A stretch of 15,295 nucleotides of DNA from an uncultured Oscillospiraceae bacterium (GTDB lineage: Bacteria; Bacillota; Clostridia; Oscillospirales; Oscillospiraceae). Where the stretch lies: contig CAJFPI010000060.1 in the NCBI GenBank assembly GCA_904398675.1, forward strand, positions 1 through 15,295, given 5' to 3'. Below the pieces are notes generated by a model that was not told the origin of the DNA, made no database searches, and was given only the letters and a program-made list of their open reading frames with translations. Positions 1-6,761 of the stretch are shown piece after piece (the stretch's first letter is position 1; the number at the start of each line of letters is the position of its first letter). The position numbers and the translations under genes are program-made.

Positions 1-683
1 CTGTGCTCACCGGTCTCCTCGTAGACCCGTTTCTCCGCGGCCATGAACTTGGTGACCCGCTCCTTGAGGGGGCAGAAGGGGCCGTCGGCCAGCATCAGCT
101 CGTCGTCCTTGATGACATCCACGCCGCCCTTGCAGGCGTGATAAAAAAGATCCGCGCCCTCGTCCGGCGTCCAACCGATGTTGGGCTTGATCATGGCATT
201 GAGCAGGGGGCGGTCAGGCACCCCCAGCACCTTTCTGAGACCCTCCACACCGAACTTGGGCCCCTGGAACTGGGCGATCATCTTCTTGGGGAAGGCCACA
301 TCGATGAGGCGGATCATGCCGGAGGCGGAGATGTTGCCAAAGAGGATGGTCATCAGGGAGGACATGCTGTGGGAGAAGTTCTCCATGGGGTAGGCCACCT
401 GGATGATATACATGGGCGGCTCGTCGGACTGGTAGTCGCAGCCGATGTCCGGCACCTCGTACAGGGCCACCAGCTTGGAGCCGAACCGGCGGGTCTTCTC
501 CATGGAGTCCGCCCCCACCTTGATCCAGGTGCCGGTGGTCTGCTCGTCGGCAATAGCCATGGCCAGTTTTTCAATGTTGCTGGTTTTCACCTTTGCCTGG
601 TAGGTGGCAATGACATAGTCCTGATCAAAGGACACCTCCGGGAAGGCATAGGTCAGATTTTCTTCGTCCAGTCTGCGGATCAT
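1..683 (-). CDS. RuBisCO-like protein (form IV RLP), C-terminus beyond the window
   Basis: The N-terminal 227 residues of a RuBisCO large-chain homologue; the rest lies beyond the window start. Visible RuBisCO landmarks (spinach numbering in brackets) are EQTTGTW at 47-53 (E60, T65, W66), FGNIS at 115-119 (N123), FQGPKFGVEG at 139-148, IKPNIG at 165-170 (K175 kept, K177 replaced by N168) and GGVDVIKDDE at 186-195. The last holds the metal-site triad K192, D194, E195 (K201, D203, E204). A kept triad implies Mg-dependent enolate chemistry, while the K177 change and divergent loops place it among RuBisCO-like proteins, which act as enolases, isomerases or decarboxylases rather than fixing CO2. 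The start has AGGAGG 8 bases upstream, and the gene begins 15 bases after the aminotransferase stop, as the third gene of the operon. The fold assignment is firm; the substrate is unknown. Confidence 0.9.
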   Translation of the reverse strand, partial: MIRRLDEENLTYAFPEVSFDQDYVIATYQAKVKTSNIEKLAMAIADEQTTGTWIKVGADSMEKTRRFGSKLVALYEVPDIGCDYQSDEPPMYIIQVAYPMENFSHSMSSLMTILFGNISASGMIRLIDVAFPKKMIAQFQGPKFGVEGLRKVLGVPDRPLLNAMIKPNIGWTPDEGADLFYHACKGGVDVIKDDELMLADGPFCPLKERVTKFMAAEKRVYEETGEH

Positions 684-698
684 GGGGTATTCCTCCTT

Positions 699-2147
699 TT
701 ATCGCTCAATGTTGGAAAATACTTCTTCAAAGGCGGCCAGTGTCTGGGCAATGGTCGCGTCGTTGTCCGCCATGCTGGTATAGATGCGGCTGCCGGCCAG
801 GGTAATGACGCCGTTGGCAGTGAGGGCCGCGCCGAACTCCTCAATATATTTCTGCCGTTCCGGGATTTTGGTAAAGATCTCCGGATCGGATACATCCAGA
901 TACATGACGCCGGACACCTCGAAGTGGACAATGGACCCAGTATTCCAGGTGACGAAGGGCAGGCCATACCGGTCAATCAGTTTCTGGATGCCGGCACAGA
1001 GCTTGTCGCCGTTCTCTCCAGCCTTCACCGCCGCATCCTGGCGGACGATCTCGTCAATGGCGAAGTAGCCCGCCGCGCAGCTCAGCGGATTGGCGGTGAG
1101 GGTGCCGCCCACATAGGCCTTCTTCTTCCCTGCCTTGACGCCGGCCGCCACGCAGGACATGATATCCGCCCGGCCGCCCACGCCGCCGGCCATTGGGTAG
1201 CCGCCGGCCACGATCTTGCCGAACACGGTGAGATCCGGCCGCACATCGTAGAACCCCTGGGCGCCGCCTGGCCCTACGCGGAAGGCGGTGACTACCTCGT
1301 CGAAAATCAGGAGGGCGTCAAACTCGTCACAGAGCGCCCGGACCCTGGCCGCGAAGTCCAGGGCCACCGGCCTTGTGCCGCTCTCCGGGCCGAAGGGCTC
1401 GATGACCACCGCGGCTGTGCCGCCGTGCTTTTCGTTCTCCTCCAGCACCTTTCGCAGTCCGTCCACATCGCCGGGGAAAAATTCGCTGGTGTTCTCACTG
1501 ACGGCTTTGGGGATGCCGTGGGCCTCATAGGTCTTGGTGTAGGGGATGTGGAGGGAGTAAACCAGCTGGTCGCTCCAGCCGTGGTAGGCGCCGCCCACCT
1601 TGACGATGCGCTCCTTGCCGGTGTAGGTCCGGGCGATGCGGATGGCCACCATGTCCGCCTCCGTGCCGCTGGCCAGGCACCGGTACATCTCCACCCAGGG
1701 CATGCATTCGTGAATCTTTTCCGCCAGTTTCATCTCATAGGGGTGGAACAGCCCCGTCACCGGGCCGGACTCCTTCACAACCTCCCAGACCTTTTCATTC
1801 ACCGGTCCGTAGTTGCTGCCCAGCAGGGTGGGGCCGCCGGCCTGGAGGTAGTCCACATACCGGTTCCCGTCGATGTCGTAGAGATAGGCCCCCTCGGCCT
1901 TGGTGACCACCAGGGGGAAGGGGTAGTTGAAGGCCAGGTTGTGCTGTACGCCGCCGGGGATGACCTTCCTGGCCTCCTCGATCATGGCGCGGGATCCCCG
2001 GCATTTCTCGTCAAAATAGGCCAGGTACTTCTCCATCGCTGCCGGCTTGATGGGGTGGAGCGGCTCCTTGACCAGCCGGTCCATTTTCTCATAAATGGCC
2101 TTGTCATCCGGCCAATGGGAAATTCCGTAGTGCTCTTTCATCAACAT
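699..2147 (-). CDS. Class III PLP-dependent aminotransferase/aminomutase (glutamate-1-semialdehyde aminotransferase-like)
   Basis: 482 residues. Fold-type I, class III landmarks appear in order: IPGGVQHNLAF (63-73), YDIDGNRYVDY (90-100), the cofactor-phosphate motif ASGTEA (159-164), AYHGWSD (187-193), FDEV (282-285, the Asp that contacts the pyridine nitrogen), FGKIVAGG (309-316, with K311 the likely Schiff-base lysine) and GGTLTANPL (347-355). These resemble HemL, but there is no heme gene nearby, the N-terminus is about 40 residues longer, and the HemL stretch after PGGV differs. It is therefore more likely a catabolic aminotransferase or aminomutase on an amino-sugar-like or amino-acid-like compound. 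AGGAGG lies 8 bases before this ATG, and a second ATG two codons in is less well placed. It sits 45 bases after the kinase and 15 before the RLP, in one transcript. The class is sure; the substrate is not. Confidence 0.92.
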   Translation of the reverse strand: MLMKEHYGISHWPDDKAIYEKMDRLVKEPLHPIKPAAMEKYLAYFDEKCRGSRAMIEEARKVIPGGVQHNLAFNYPFPLVVTKAEGAYLYDIDGNRYVDYLQAGGPTLLGSNYGPVNEKVWEVVKESGPVTGLFHPYEMKLAEKIHECMPWVEMYRCLASGTEADMVAIRIARTYTGKERIVKVGGAYHGWSDQLVYSLHIPYTKTYEAHGIPKAVSENTSEFFPGDVDGLRKVLEENEKHGGTAAVVIEPFGPESGTRPVALDFAARVRALCDEFDALLIFDEVVTAFRVGPGGAQGFYDVRPDLTVFGKIVAGGYPMAGGVGGRADIMSCVAAGVKAGKKKAYVGGTLTANPLSCAAGYFAIDEIVRQDAAVKAGENGDKLCAGIQKLIDRYGLPFVTWNTGSIVHFEVSGVMYLDVSDPEIFTKIPERQKYIEEFGAALTANGVITLAGSRIYTSMADNDATIAQTLAAFEEVFSNIER

Positions 2148-2192
2148 GGTTTCAGCCTCCTGTGCTCCTCTGCAATTCGTCTCCAGTACCCT

Positions 2193-3731
2193 TCAGCCGT
2201 TGAGCGCGGCAAAGGATTTTTTGTTGTCCAGATACAGATTTTTAAAAACCGGGAAGATCCGGTCATATACCGCTGTATTCTCCCGCCGGGGATGATAGGT
2301 GTCCTTGACCTGAATGATGTGCCTGATGTCCTTGATATCCTTCAGCATGCCAAAGCTCACTGCCAGAAGCGCCGCGGCGCCCATGGCGCCCACCTGCCGG
2401 GTGTTCTCGATGGTCTCCACCTCCCGGCCCAGCACATCCGACATCACCTGGCAGATATAGGGGGAGATGGCGCTGCCCCCGGCAAAGCGCACCACCGGCT
2501 TTGTCCGGAACGCCCCCTCCGTGCACTCCAGCAGCCAGCGCATGTGCATGCAAACCCCCTCGATCACTGCCTTCATCAGATCACTGCCCCGGGTGTCGAT
2601 ATCCAGGTTGAAGAACACGCCCCGGGCGTTGGCGTCATCAAAGGGGCAGCGGTTGCCGTGCATCCACGGGGAGAAGAGAACGCCGTTTGCCCCGGCAGGG
2701 GTGTCCTTGATGTAGTCGATCATGTCGTCGTAGTCCATCTCCATCCGGTCGATCCGGTCCTTGACCCACTCCATGCACTTGCCGCTGGTCTCCACCTCGG
2801 CGATGTAGTTGTAGGTGGTGGGGTCCGCGCCCACCAGGGCGCCGATCAGATTCCCCAGGTCCAGGTGGAGCTTATCCACCGTTGTGGCCACCCAGCCGGA
2901 GGTGCCGGAGTACACCAGCACGTCCCCCACCTCCACGCACCCCGCCCCCACGGAGCAGAGGCTCACGTCGCTGCCGCCGGAGAACACCGGCGTTCCCGCC
3001 GCCAGTCCCAGCTCCGCCGCAGGCCCCTCCAGCAGCGTCCCCACCTGGTCGGCGCTGTCGCACAACTGGGGCAGGTGCTCCATGTTGATGTCCAGCATCC
3101 TGCACAGCGTCCTGCTCCAGCAGCCCTTCTTCACGTCGTAGAGGAAGGTGCCGTTGGCATCGTCCCGGCTGGCCTTCATCACCCCGGTGGCCCGGCAGAT
3201 AAGGTACTCCTTGGCGTCCAGCCACTTGTAGACCCTTTCATAGACCTCCGGCTCGTTGTCCCGGACCCACAGGTACTTCCAGGCCGGATCCTTGGCGCTG
3301 CCGGACACGGCCCCGGTGATTTTCAGATATTTCAGAACCTTGATAATGTCGAGGCCCTCCACCTTGATGCCTGTGTGCATGTAGCGCTTGAACTGGGCGT
3401 CGGCCCGGGTGTCCATGCAGCTCATTGCCCGGCGGAGAGGCTTTCCCTCCCGGTCCACCAGCACCACCGTCTGGAATTGGGAGCAGAAGGTGATGCCCTG
3501 GATCTCCTCCTTTCTGGTATCCGTCTTCTCCAGCAGCCGCCCGGTGCTCCGGGCCATGGCCTCCCACCAGTCGCCGGCATCCTGCTCCACGCCGCCGTTC
3601 GGCAGCACATGGAGCGCATAGTGCTCCACCTCCCCTGCCAGATACTGCACGCTCTCCTCCGCGGAGATGGTGAACAGGCAGGTCTTCAGCCCAGTTGTCC
3701 CAACGTCGTAAGCAATCACCTTTACCGACAT
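2193..3731 (-). CDS. FGGY-family carbohydrate kinase
   Basis: 512 residues, the usual length for the family, with both actin-like ATPase domains. The N-terminus has the phosphate-binding YDVGTTGLKT (8-17) and a substrate-side EQDAGDWW (49-56). The middle carries FSGGSDVS (250-257), where D255 is the expected catalytic base, then YSGTSGW (274-280). The C-terminal half has SPWMHGNRCPFDD (354-366), FAGGS (416-420, adenine/phosphate contact) and QVGAMGAAALLA (446-457). Such kinases phosphorylate ketoses, polyols or glycerol. Xylulokinase-like members are closest by eye, but the sequence alone does not fix the sugar. It is the first gene of the operon: AAGGAGG lies 9 bases before the ATG, and a sigma-A promoter ends about 60 bases upstream. 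Being promoter-proximal to the aminotransferase and RLP suggests it makes the phosphorylated intermediate that they use (inference). Confidence 0.95.
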   Translation of the reverse strand: MSVKVIAYDVGTTGLKTCLFTISAEESVQYLAGEVEHYALHVLPNGGVEQDAGDWWEAMARSTGRLLEKTDTRKEEIQGITFCSQFQTVVLVDREGKPLRRAMSCMDTRADAQFKRYMHTGIKVEGLDIIKVLKYLKITGAVSGSAKDPAWKYLWVRDNEPEVYERVYKWLDAKEYLICRATGVMKASRDDANGTFLYDVKKGCWSRTLCRMLDINMEHLPQLCDSADQVGTLLEGPAAELGLAAGTPVFSGGSDVSLCSVGAGCVEVGDVLVYSGTSGWVATTVDKLHLDLGNLIGALVGADPTTYNYIAEVETSGKCMEWVKDRIDRMEMDYDDMIDYIKDTPAGANGVLFSPWMHGNRCPFDDANARGVFFNLDIDTRGSDLMKAVIEGVCMHMRWLLECTEGAFRTKPVVRFAGGSAISPYICQVMSDVLGREVETIENTRQVGAMGAAALLAVSFGMLKDIKDIRHIIQVKDTYHPRRENTAVYDRIFPVFKNLYLDNKKSFAALNG

Positions 3732-3790
3732 ACGTCCGCTCCTCCTTCGCCTGGATTTGTGACTGCGCGGATATGGGTCTCTCTAAAAAT

Positions 3791-3819
3791 ATTGTACTCT
3801 ATTCTAATTTTATAGTCAA
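3791..3819 (-). promoter_or_regulatory. Sigma-A promoter of the kinase-aminotransferase-RLP operon
   Basis: On the minus strand, TTGACT (3814-3819) and TACAAT (3791-3796) are separated by exactly 17 bases inside an AT-rich island that stands out from the GC-rich surroundings. Predicted transcription starts near 3784, giving a leader of about 50 bases before the kinase. Confidence 0.75.
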
Positions 3820-3836
3820 GTTAAATTTTTATGTTT

Positions 3837-3876
3837 TATACAATGGTTTGAAGATTTCTGAAAATTGTCTTGTATA
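3837..3876. repeat. Inverted TTGTATA half-sites upstream of the kinase promoter
   Basis: TATACAA (3837-3843) and TTGTATA (3870-3876) form a 7-bp inverted pair with a 26-base gap, about 18 bases upstream of the operon's -35 box. The -10 box itself reads ATTGTA on the plus strand, a related half-site. Positions suit a regulator-binding region, perhaps GntR-like. The local AT bias makes chance plausible. Confidence 0.3.
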
Positions 3877-3922
3877 TTTTGCCGCATAACCATCGATATC
3901 CCATTGTCCCTTCCCCTTGGGC

Positions 3923-3951
3923 TTTACTTTTTCCGCCGCCGCCGATATAAT
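3923..3951 (+). promoter_or_regulatory. Sigma-A promoter of the CYTH gene
   Basis: TTTACT (3923-3928), a 17-base spacer and a perfect TATAAT (3946-3951), ending 54 bases before the CYTH start codon. It is divergent from the kinase promoter about 100 bases away. The 5' leader contains a perfect palindrome, CCGCCGCGGCGG at 3977-3988, just ahead of the ribosome binding site. Confidence 0.7.
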
Positions 3952-4005
3952 GGAAACCATCATCCTGTCTTTTACACCGCCGCGGCGGCGGAGAGGAGGT
4001 CATCC

Positions 4006-4584
4006 ATGACAGAGGCAGAACTGAAGGCCCGCCTGACACCGGAGGCGGCGGCGTCCCTCCCCCAGCGCCTGGAGGCGCTGGGCTTTTCCGGCGGAGACCG
4101 TGTCCGCGAGACAGATCTCTATTTTAACGGCTGCACCCGGGACTTCCGGGAAACCGACGAGGCGCTGCGGCTGCGCCAGGTCGCATCCGGCGAAAAAACC
4201 TCTGTCCGGATGACCTATAAGGGGCCAAAGAGCGACAGCCGCTCCAATACCCGGCAGGAGCACGAGACGACTGTGGGGGATCTGGAAACCGCCCGGGCCA
4301 TTCTGGAGGCGCTGGGCTTTCAGCCGGTATTTACCGTGGCAAAAGAGCGCCGCACCCTTCTGCGCGGGGCGGTAACGGCCTGCCTGGACCGTGTGGAGGG
4401 GCTGGGAGATTTTCTGGAGCTGGAGCACATGCTGCCGGACGATGCGGACCGGGACCGGGCGGTGGACGACCTGCTCCGTCTGGTGGATGAACTGAACATC
4501 CCCCGCGGGGCGTTGGAGCGCCGGTCCTATCTGGAGCTGCTGATGTCGGCCGTGCCGCCCTCCGCTCCGCCCCGGGAGGAATAG
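4006..4584 (+). CDS. CYTH-domain protein (CyaB/thiamine triphosphatase family)
   Basis: 192 residues, one full CYTH domain. The family signature ExExK is EAELK at 3-7. Further charged positions that line the triphosphate tunnel follow: DLYF (37-40), DEALRLR (51-57), TYKGPK (70-75), KERR (113-116), LDRVEGLGDFLELE (127-140) and a closing RRSYLELL (172-179). The family hydrolyses inorganic triphosphate or thiamine triphosphate, or makes cAMP (class IV cyclase). The length and EALRLR/LDRVEGLG pattern are CyaB-like, but I cannot choose between cyclase and triphosphatase. It is a soluble, metal-dependent protein. The start is fixed by AGGAGG just upstream; an in-frame extension back to 3865 would run through the promoter and is rejected. 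tetR follows 106 bases later on the same strand. Confidence 0.9.
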   Translation: MTEAELKARLTPEAAASLPQRLEALGFSGGDRVRETDLYFNGCTRDFRETDEALRLRQVASGEKTSVRMTYKGPKSDSRSNTRQEHETTVGDLETARAILEALGFQPVFTVAKERRTLLRGAVTACLDRVEGLGDFLELEHMLPDDADRDRAVDDLLRLVDELNIPRGALERRSYLELLMSAVPPSAPPREE

Positions 4585-4690
4585 CAGCCGCCGCGCATTC
4601 GAGCGGCGCGTCAGCGTTTCAGGCACTCTCCGGATGTTTTAGTACAACGGATTTTACCAAGGCCGCAGGGGCGGTGGAAGGGAGGCTGGC

Positions 4691-5302
4691 ATGGACAAGC
4701 CCAGCCGTCGTGAACTCAACAAAATTCAGTGCCGCCAGCGCATCCTCAAGGCGTCCCGGCAGCTGTTCAGCACCAAGGGGTATGAGGAGACCACCATGGA
4801 TGACGTGGCAGAGCGGGCGGAGGTCTCCAAGGCCACGCTTTATAACTACTTTCCCGGCAAGGACAGCCTGCTTATGGGAATCGCAGAGGCGGAGCTGGAG
4901 CAGATCTGCCAGCTGATCGAGGGGGAGCTCAGTGAGATCCCAAGTGCCTTGGAGCGGCTGCGCCGGGTGCTGCTGGCTTTTGTGCTGGATTCCATGTGCT
5001 ACATCTCCCTGAGCCGGAAGATCTCCTATCTCAACTCCTGTGAGGACAGCGATCTTTTCGCCACCCGTCTGGAGATGGTGCAGATACTGCACCATCTCAT
5101 CCTCCAGGCCCAGGAGCAGGGGGAGCTGCGGCGGGATGTGTCTCCCGCCGCAATCACCGACCTGGTCATGGGACTTTATCTGACCACACAGTTTCAGTGG
5201 GTCCACCTGGAGCAGCGCCCGGTCCCCTACTGGACGGAGAAATTCAACAGCGCCTTTTATCAGGTACTGGCCTGCGCCCTGCCGGAAAACAGCAGGCTGT
5301 AG
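4691..5302 (+). CDS. TetR/AcrR-family transcriptional regulator
   Basis: 203 residues, normal for the family. The N-terminal helix-turn-helix is clear: RILKASRQLFSTKGYEETT (17-35), MDDVAERAEVSKATLYNYF (36-54), then GKDSLL (56-61). The remaining helical part, with no catalytic motif, is the ligand-binding and dimerisation domain. GGGAGG lies just upstream of the ATG. It follows the CYTH gene in the same direction, without an obvious promoter or terminator in the 106-base gap, so the two may be co-transcribed. It converges on the CLC transporter gene across a terminator. Its target is not visible; it may control itself, the CYTH gene or the neighbouring transporter (inference). Confidence 0.93.
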   Translation: MDKPSRRELNKIQCRQRILKASRQLFSTKGYEETTMDDVAERAEVSKATLYNYFPGKDSLLMGIAEAELEQICQLIEGELSEIPSALERLRRVLLAFVLDSMCYISLSRKISYLNSCEDSDLFATRLEMVQILHHLILQAQEQGELRRDVSPAAITDLVMGLYLTTQFQWVHLEQRPVPYWTEKFNSAFYQVLACALPENSRL

Positions 5303-5316
5303 CGCTGTTTCAGGCA

Positions 5317-5359
5317 AAAACGCCTGCAGTCCCTTTGCATAAGGAACTGCAGGCGTTTT
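5317..5359. terminator. Bidirectional Rho-independent terminator between tetR and the CLC gene
   Basis: A perfect 14-bp inverted repeat (5317-5330 with 5346-5359), extended inside by a CCTT/AAGG stem with one mismatch around a 5-base loop. The outer ends are AAAA/TTTT, so a T run follows the GC-rich stem on both strands. It serves the convergent genes on either side. Two smaller inverted repeats lie at 5365-5379 and 5383-5398, the latter over the CLC stop codon. Confidence 0.92.
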
Positions 5360-5388
5360 GTATGCAGGGATGTCCCCTGTTTCGCCAG

Positions 5389-6651
5389 TCACCTGGCGTT
5401 GGCGTCGATAAAGCGGGGCTCCAGCTTGGAGTAAACAATCTTCTGGCTGCTGTAGAGGGAAAATTTCCCACTGAGGAGGTAGCTCAAGGCACAGGCCAGG
5501 GCGAAGAAGATCACGCCGCTGCCGCCGAAGAGCTCCACGCTCAAAAGGATGCTGGCCAGGGGGCAGTTCACCACCCCGCAGAACAGCGCCACCAGCCCCA
5601 CAGCCGCGCCGAAGGCCGGGTCCAGCCCCAGCAGCGGGGCCGCGGCACAGCCAAAGGTGGAGCCGATAAAGAAGGTGGGGACGATCTCCCCGCCCCGGAA
5701 TCCCGCCCCCAGCGTCAGGGCGGTGAAGACCAGTTTCAGAAGGAACGCCCAGGGGACGGCCACCTGCCCGGCCAGGGCGGCGGTGATGACGTCGCTGCCC
5801 GCACCGTTGTAGGCGCCGCTGCCCTCCAGCACTGACAGGGCAATCACCAGTAAAGCACCCGCTAAAATCCGCGCATAGGGGTTTGGCAGCAGCCGTCGGT
5901 AGAGATGGGCGGATCCGTGCATCGCCACACAGAAGGCAATGGACAGCAGGGCGCATAAAACCGCCAGCCCCCCCACTTGGAGCAGCGCCAGGGGGGACAG
6001 ATCCGGCAGCCCCATCAGCGTCCAGCTCTCCGCCTCCGCGCCCATGAGCTGGGTCATCCCCAGGGAGACGAGGCTGGAAAACAGCGCCGGGAACAGTGCG
6101 GAGTACTGGAGGATCCCAACGCTGATCACCTCCATGCTGAACACCGTGGCGGCCACAGGCGTCCCAAAGAGGGCGGTGAACAGGGCGCTCATGCCGCACA
6201 GGACGATCAGGTTCATATTCCGCTCGCTCAGATGCAGCAGCCGCCCCAAAGGCGCGGACAGCGCCCCGCCGATCTGAAGGGCCGCTCCCTCCCTGCCGGC
6301 GCTGCCGCCGGTGAGATGGGTCAGGGCCGTGCTGAAAAAAATCAGCGCAGCCAGCCGCAGCCGGGGCTTTTCCCCGTTTCGAACGCTGGCGATGATCTGG
6401 TTGGTCCCGCTGTCGTTGTCCATATCCAGCACATGGTAGCTCCAGACAATGACAAGGCCGGCAGCCGGCATGAAAAAAATCAGCCAGGGATTCAGCTCCC
6501 GCACCTGAGTGACCCAGTTCAGCACCAGGGAAAAGGCGCCGCCCGCGGCGCCGCACACAGCTCCCGTGAGTCCGCCCACGGCCAGCCAGCGCAGCAAAGT
6601 GAGCGCCGCCAGCTCTCCGTCGTGAAAATATTCGTTCCAATGGCGATCCAT
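5389..6651 (-). CDS. CLC-family anion transporter, CLC-F (fluoride exporter)-like
   Basis: 420 residues, about ten hydrophobic segments, no CBS domains: the compact bacterial CLC form. The gating-glutamate motif is GGSAGREGA at 115-123 (E121), and a second filter loop is GAGFRGGEIVPTFFIG in the second half. Two features depart from chloride transporters. The usual GSGIP is replaced by SGTNQII (81-87), and the inner proton-path glutamate is valine (MEV, 173-175, V175). Loss of the canonical anion-site residues and a channel-like Val are described traits of CLC-F fluoride/proton antiporters, so fluoride export is the best guess. I saw no fluoride riboswitch in the short leader. It has its own consensus promoter and AGGAG 11 bases before the ATG. 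Membrane location is certain; ion specificity is inferred. Confidence 0.88.
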   Translation of the reverse strand: MDRHWNEYFHDGELAALTLLRWLAVGGLTGAVCGAAGGAFSLVLNWVTQVRELNPWLIFFMPAAGLVIVWSYHVLDMDNDSGTNQIIASVRNGEKPRLRLAALIFFSTALTHLTGGSAGREGAALQIGGALSAPLGRLLHLSERNMNLIVLCGMSALFTALFGTPVAATVFSMEVISVGILQYSALFPALFSSLVSLGMTQLMGAEAESWTLMGLPDLSPLALLQVGGLAVLCALLSIAFCVAMHGSAHLYRRLLPNPYARILAGALLVIALSVLEGSGAYNGAGSDVITAALAGQVAVPWAFLLKLVFTALTLGAGFRGGEIVPTFFIGSTFGCAAAPLLGLDPAFGAAVGLVALFCGVVNCPLASILLSVELFGGSGVIFFALACALSYLLSGKFSLYSSQKIVYSKLEPRFIDANAR

Positions 6652-6667
6652 GGTTTTCTTCTCTCCT

Positions 6668-6690
6668 CCGCCGGAGCAGCTCTCCGGCGG
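6668..6690 (-). promoter_or_regulatory. 5'-terminal leader hairpin of the CLC mRNA
   Basis: A perfect 9-bp GC-rich stem (6668-6676 with 6682-6690) with a 5-base loop. On the minus strand it begins within a base or two of the predicted transcription start and ends directly against the ribosome binding site (AGGAG). No T run follows, so it is not a terminator. It could stabilise the 5' end or modulate translation. Confidence 0.6.
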
Positions 6691-6695
6691 CTCCC

Positions 6696-6724
6696 ATTAT
6701 AGGGTCCGCCGCCGCCCCTGTCAA
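6696..6724 (-). promoter_or_regulatory. Consensus sigma-A promoter of the CLC gene
   Basis: Perfect TTGACA (6719-6724) and perfect TATAAT (6696-6701) with a 17-base spacer on the minus strand. Predicted start is near 6690. The -35 box is overlapped by a 10-bp inverted repeat, so repression by a bound protein is plausible. Confidence 0.9.
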
Positions 6725-6740
6725 GGTGGCACAGGGGCGG
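6712..6740. repeat. 10-bp inverted repeat overlapping the CLC -35 box
   Basis: CCGCCCCTGT (6712-6721) and ACAGGGGCGG (6731-6740) are perfect inverted arms around 9 bases. It lies between the brnQ stop and the CLC promoter. It could be the brnQ transcript's terminating hairpin, though no T run follows, or an operator for the CLC gene. Confidence 0.6.
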
Positions 6741-6761
6741 GCCATCCATTCCCCCGGCGGA

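Noticed and set aside
1..683. True RuBisCO (CO2 fixation or AMP pathway)
   Set aside because: K177 is replaced, the surrounding loops are divergent and the partner genes do not match; form IV RLP fits better.
699..2147. Calling the aminotransferase hemL
   Set aside because: Motifs fit the wider GSAM-like group, but the N-terminal extension, the changed stretch after PGGV and the kinase/RLP operon argue against heme synthesis.
3..3815. A 1,270-codon open frame on the plus strand
   Set aside because: It is antisense to three clear enzyme genes with ribosome binding sites and motifs. Long antisense frames are common in GC-rich coding DNA, and its translation resembles no domain.
4589..4608. 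Inverted repeat CGCCGC/GCGGCG after the CYTH gene as a terminator
   Set aside because: Only 6 bp, with no T run after it; expected by chance at this GC content.
4617..5316. Repeated TTTCAGGCA flanking tetR (4617-4625 and 5308-5316) as transfer scars
   Set aside because: Nine bases only, with no further similarity on either side; probably chance.
5197..6702. Plus-strand frames opposite the CLC gene
   Set aside because: Low-complexity, Gln/Arg-rich translations typical of antisense to a membrane protein; no start signals.
4619..6745. A 708-codon minus-strand frame overlapping the CLC gene and tetR
   Set aside because: It is a shifted frame over the CLC gene and runs antisense through tetR and the bidirectional terminator.
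6652..6761. Fluoride (crcB) riboswitch before the CLC gene
   Set aside because: The predicted leader is about 38 bases and forms a plain hairpin; I could not find the conserved crcB core.
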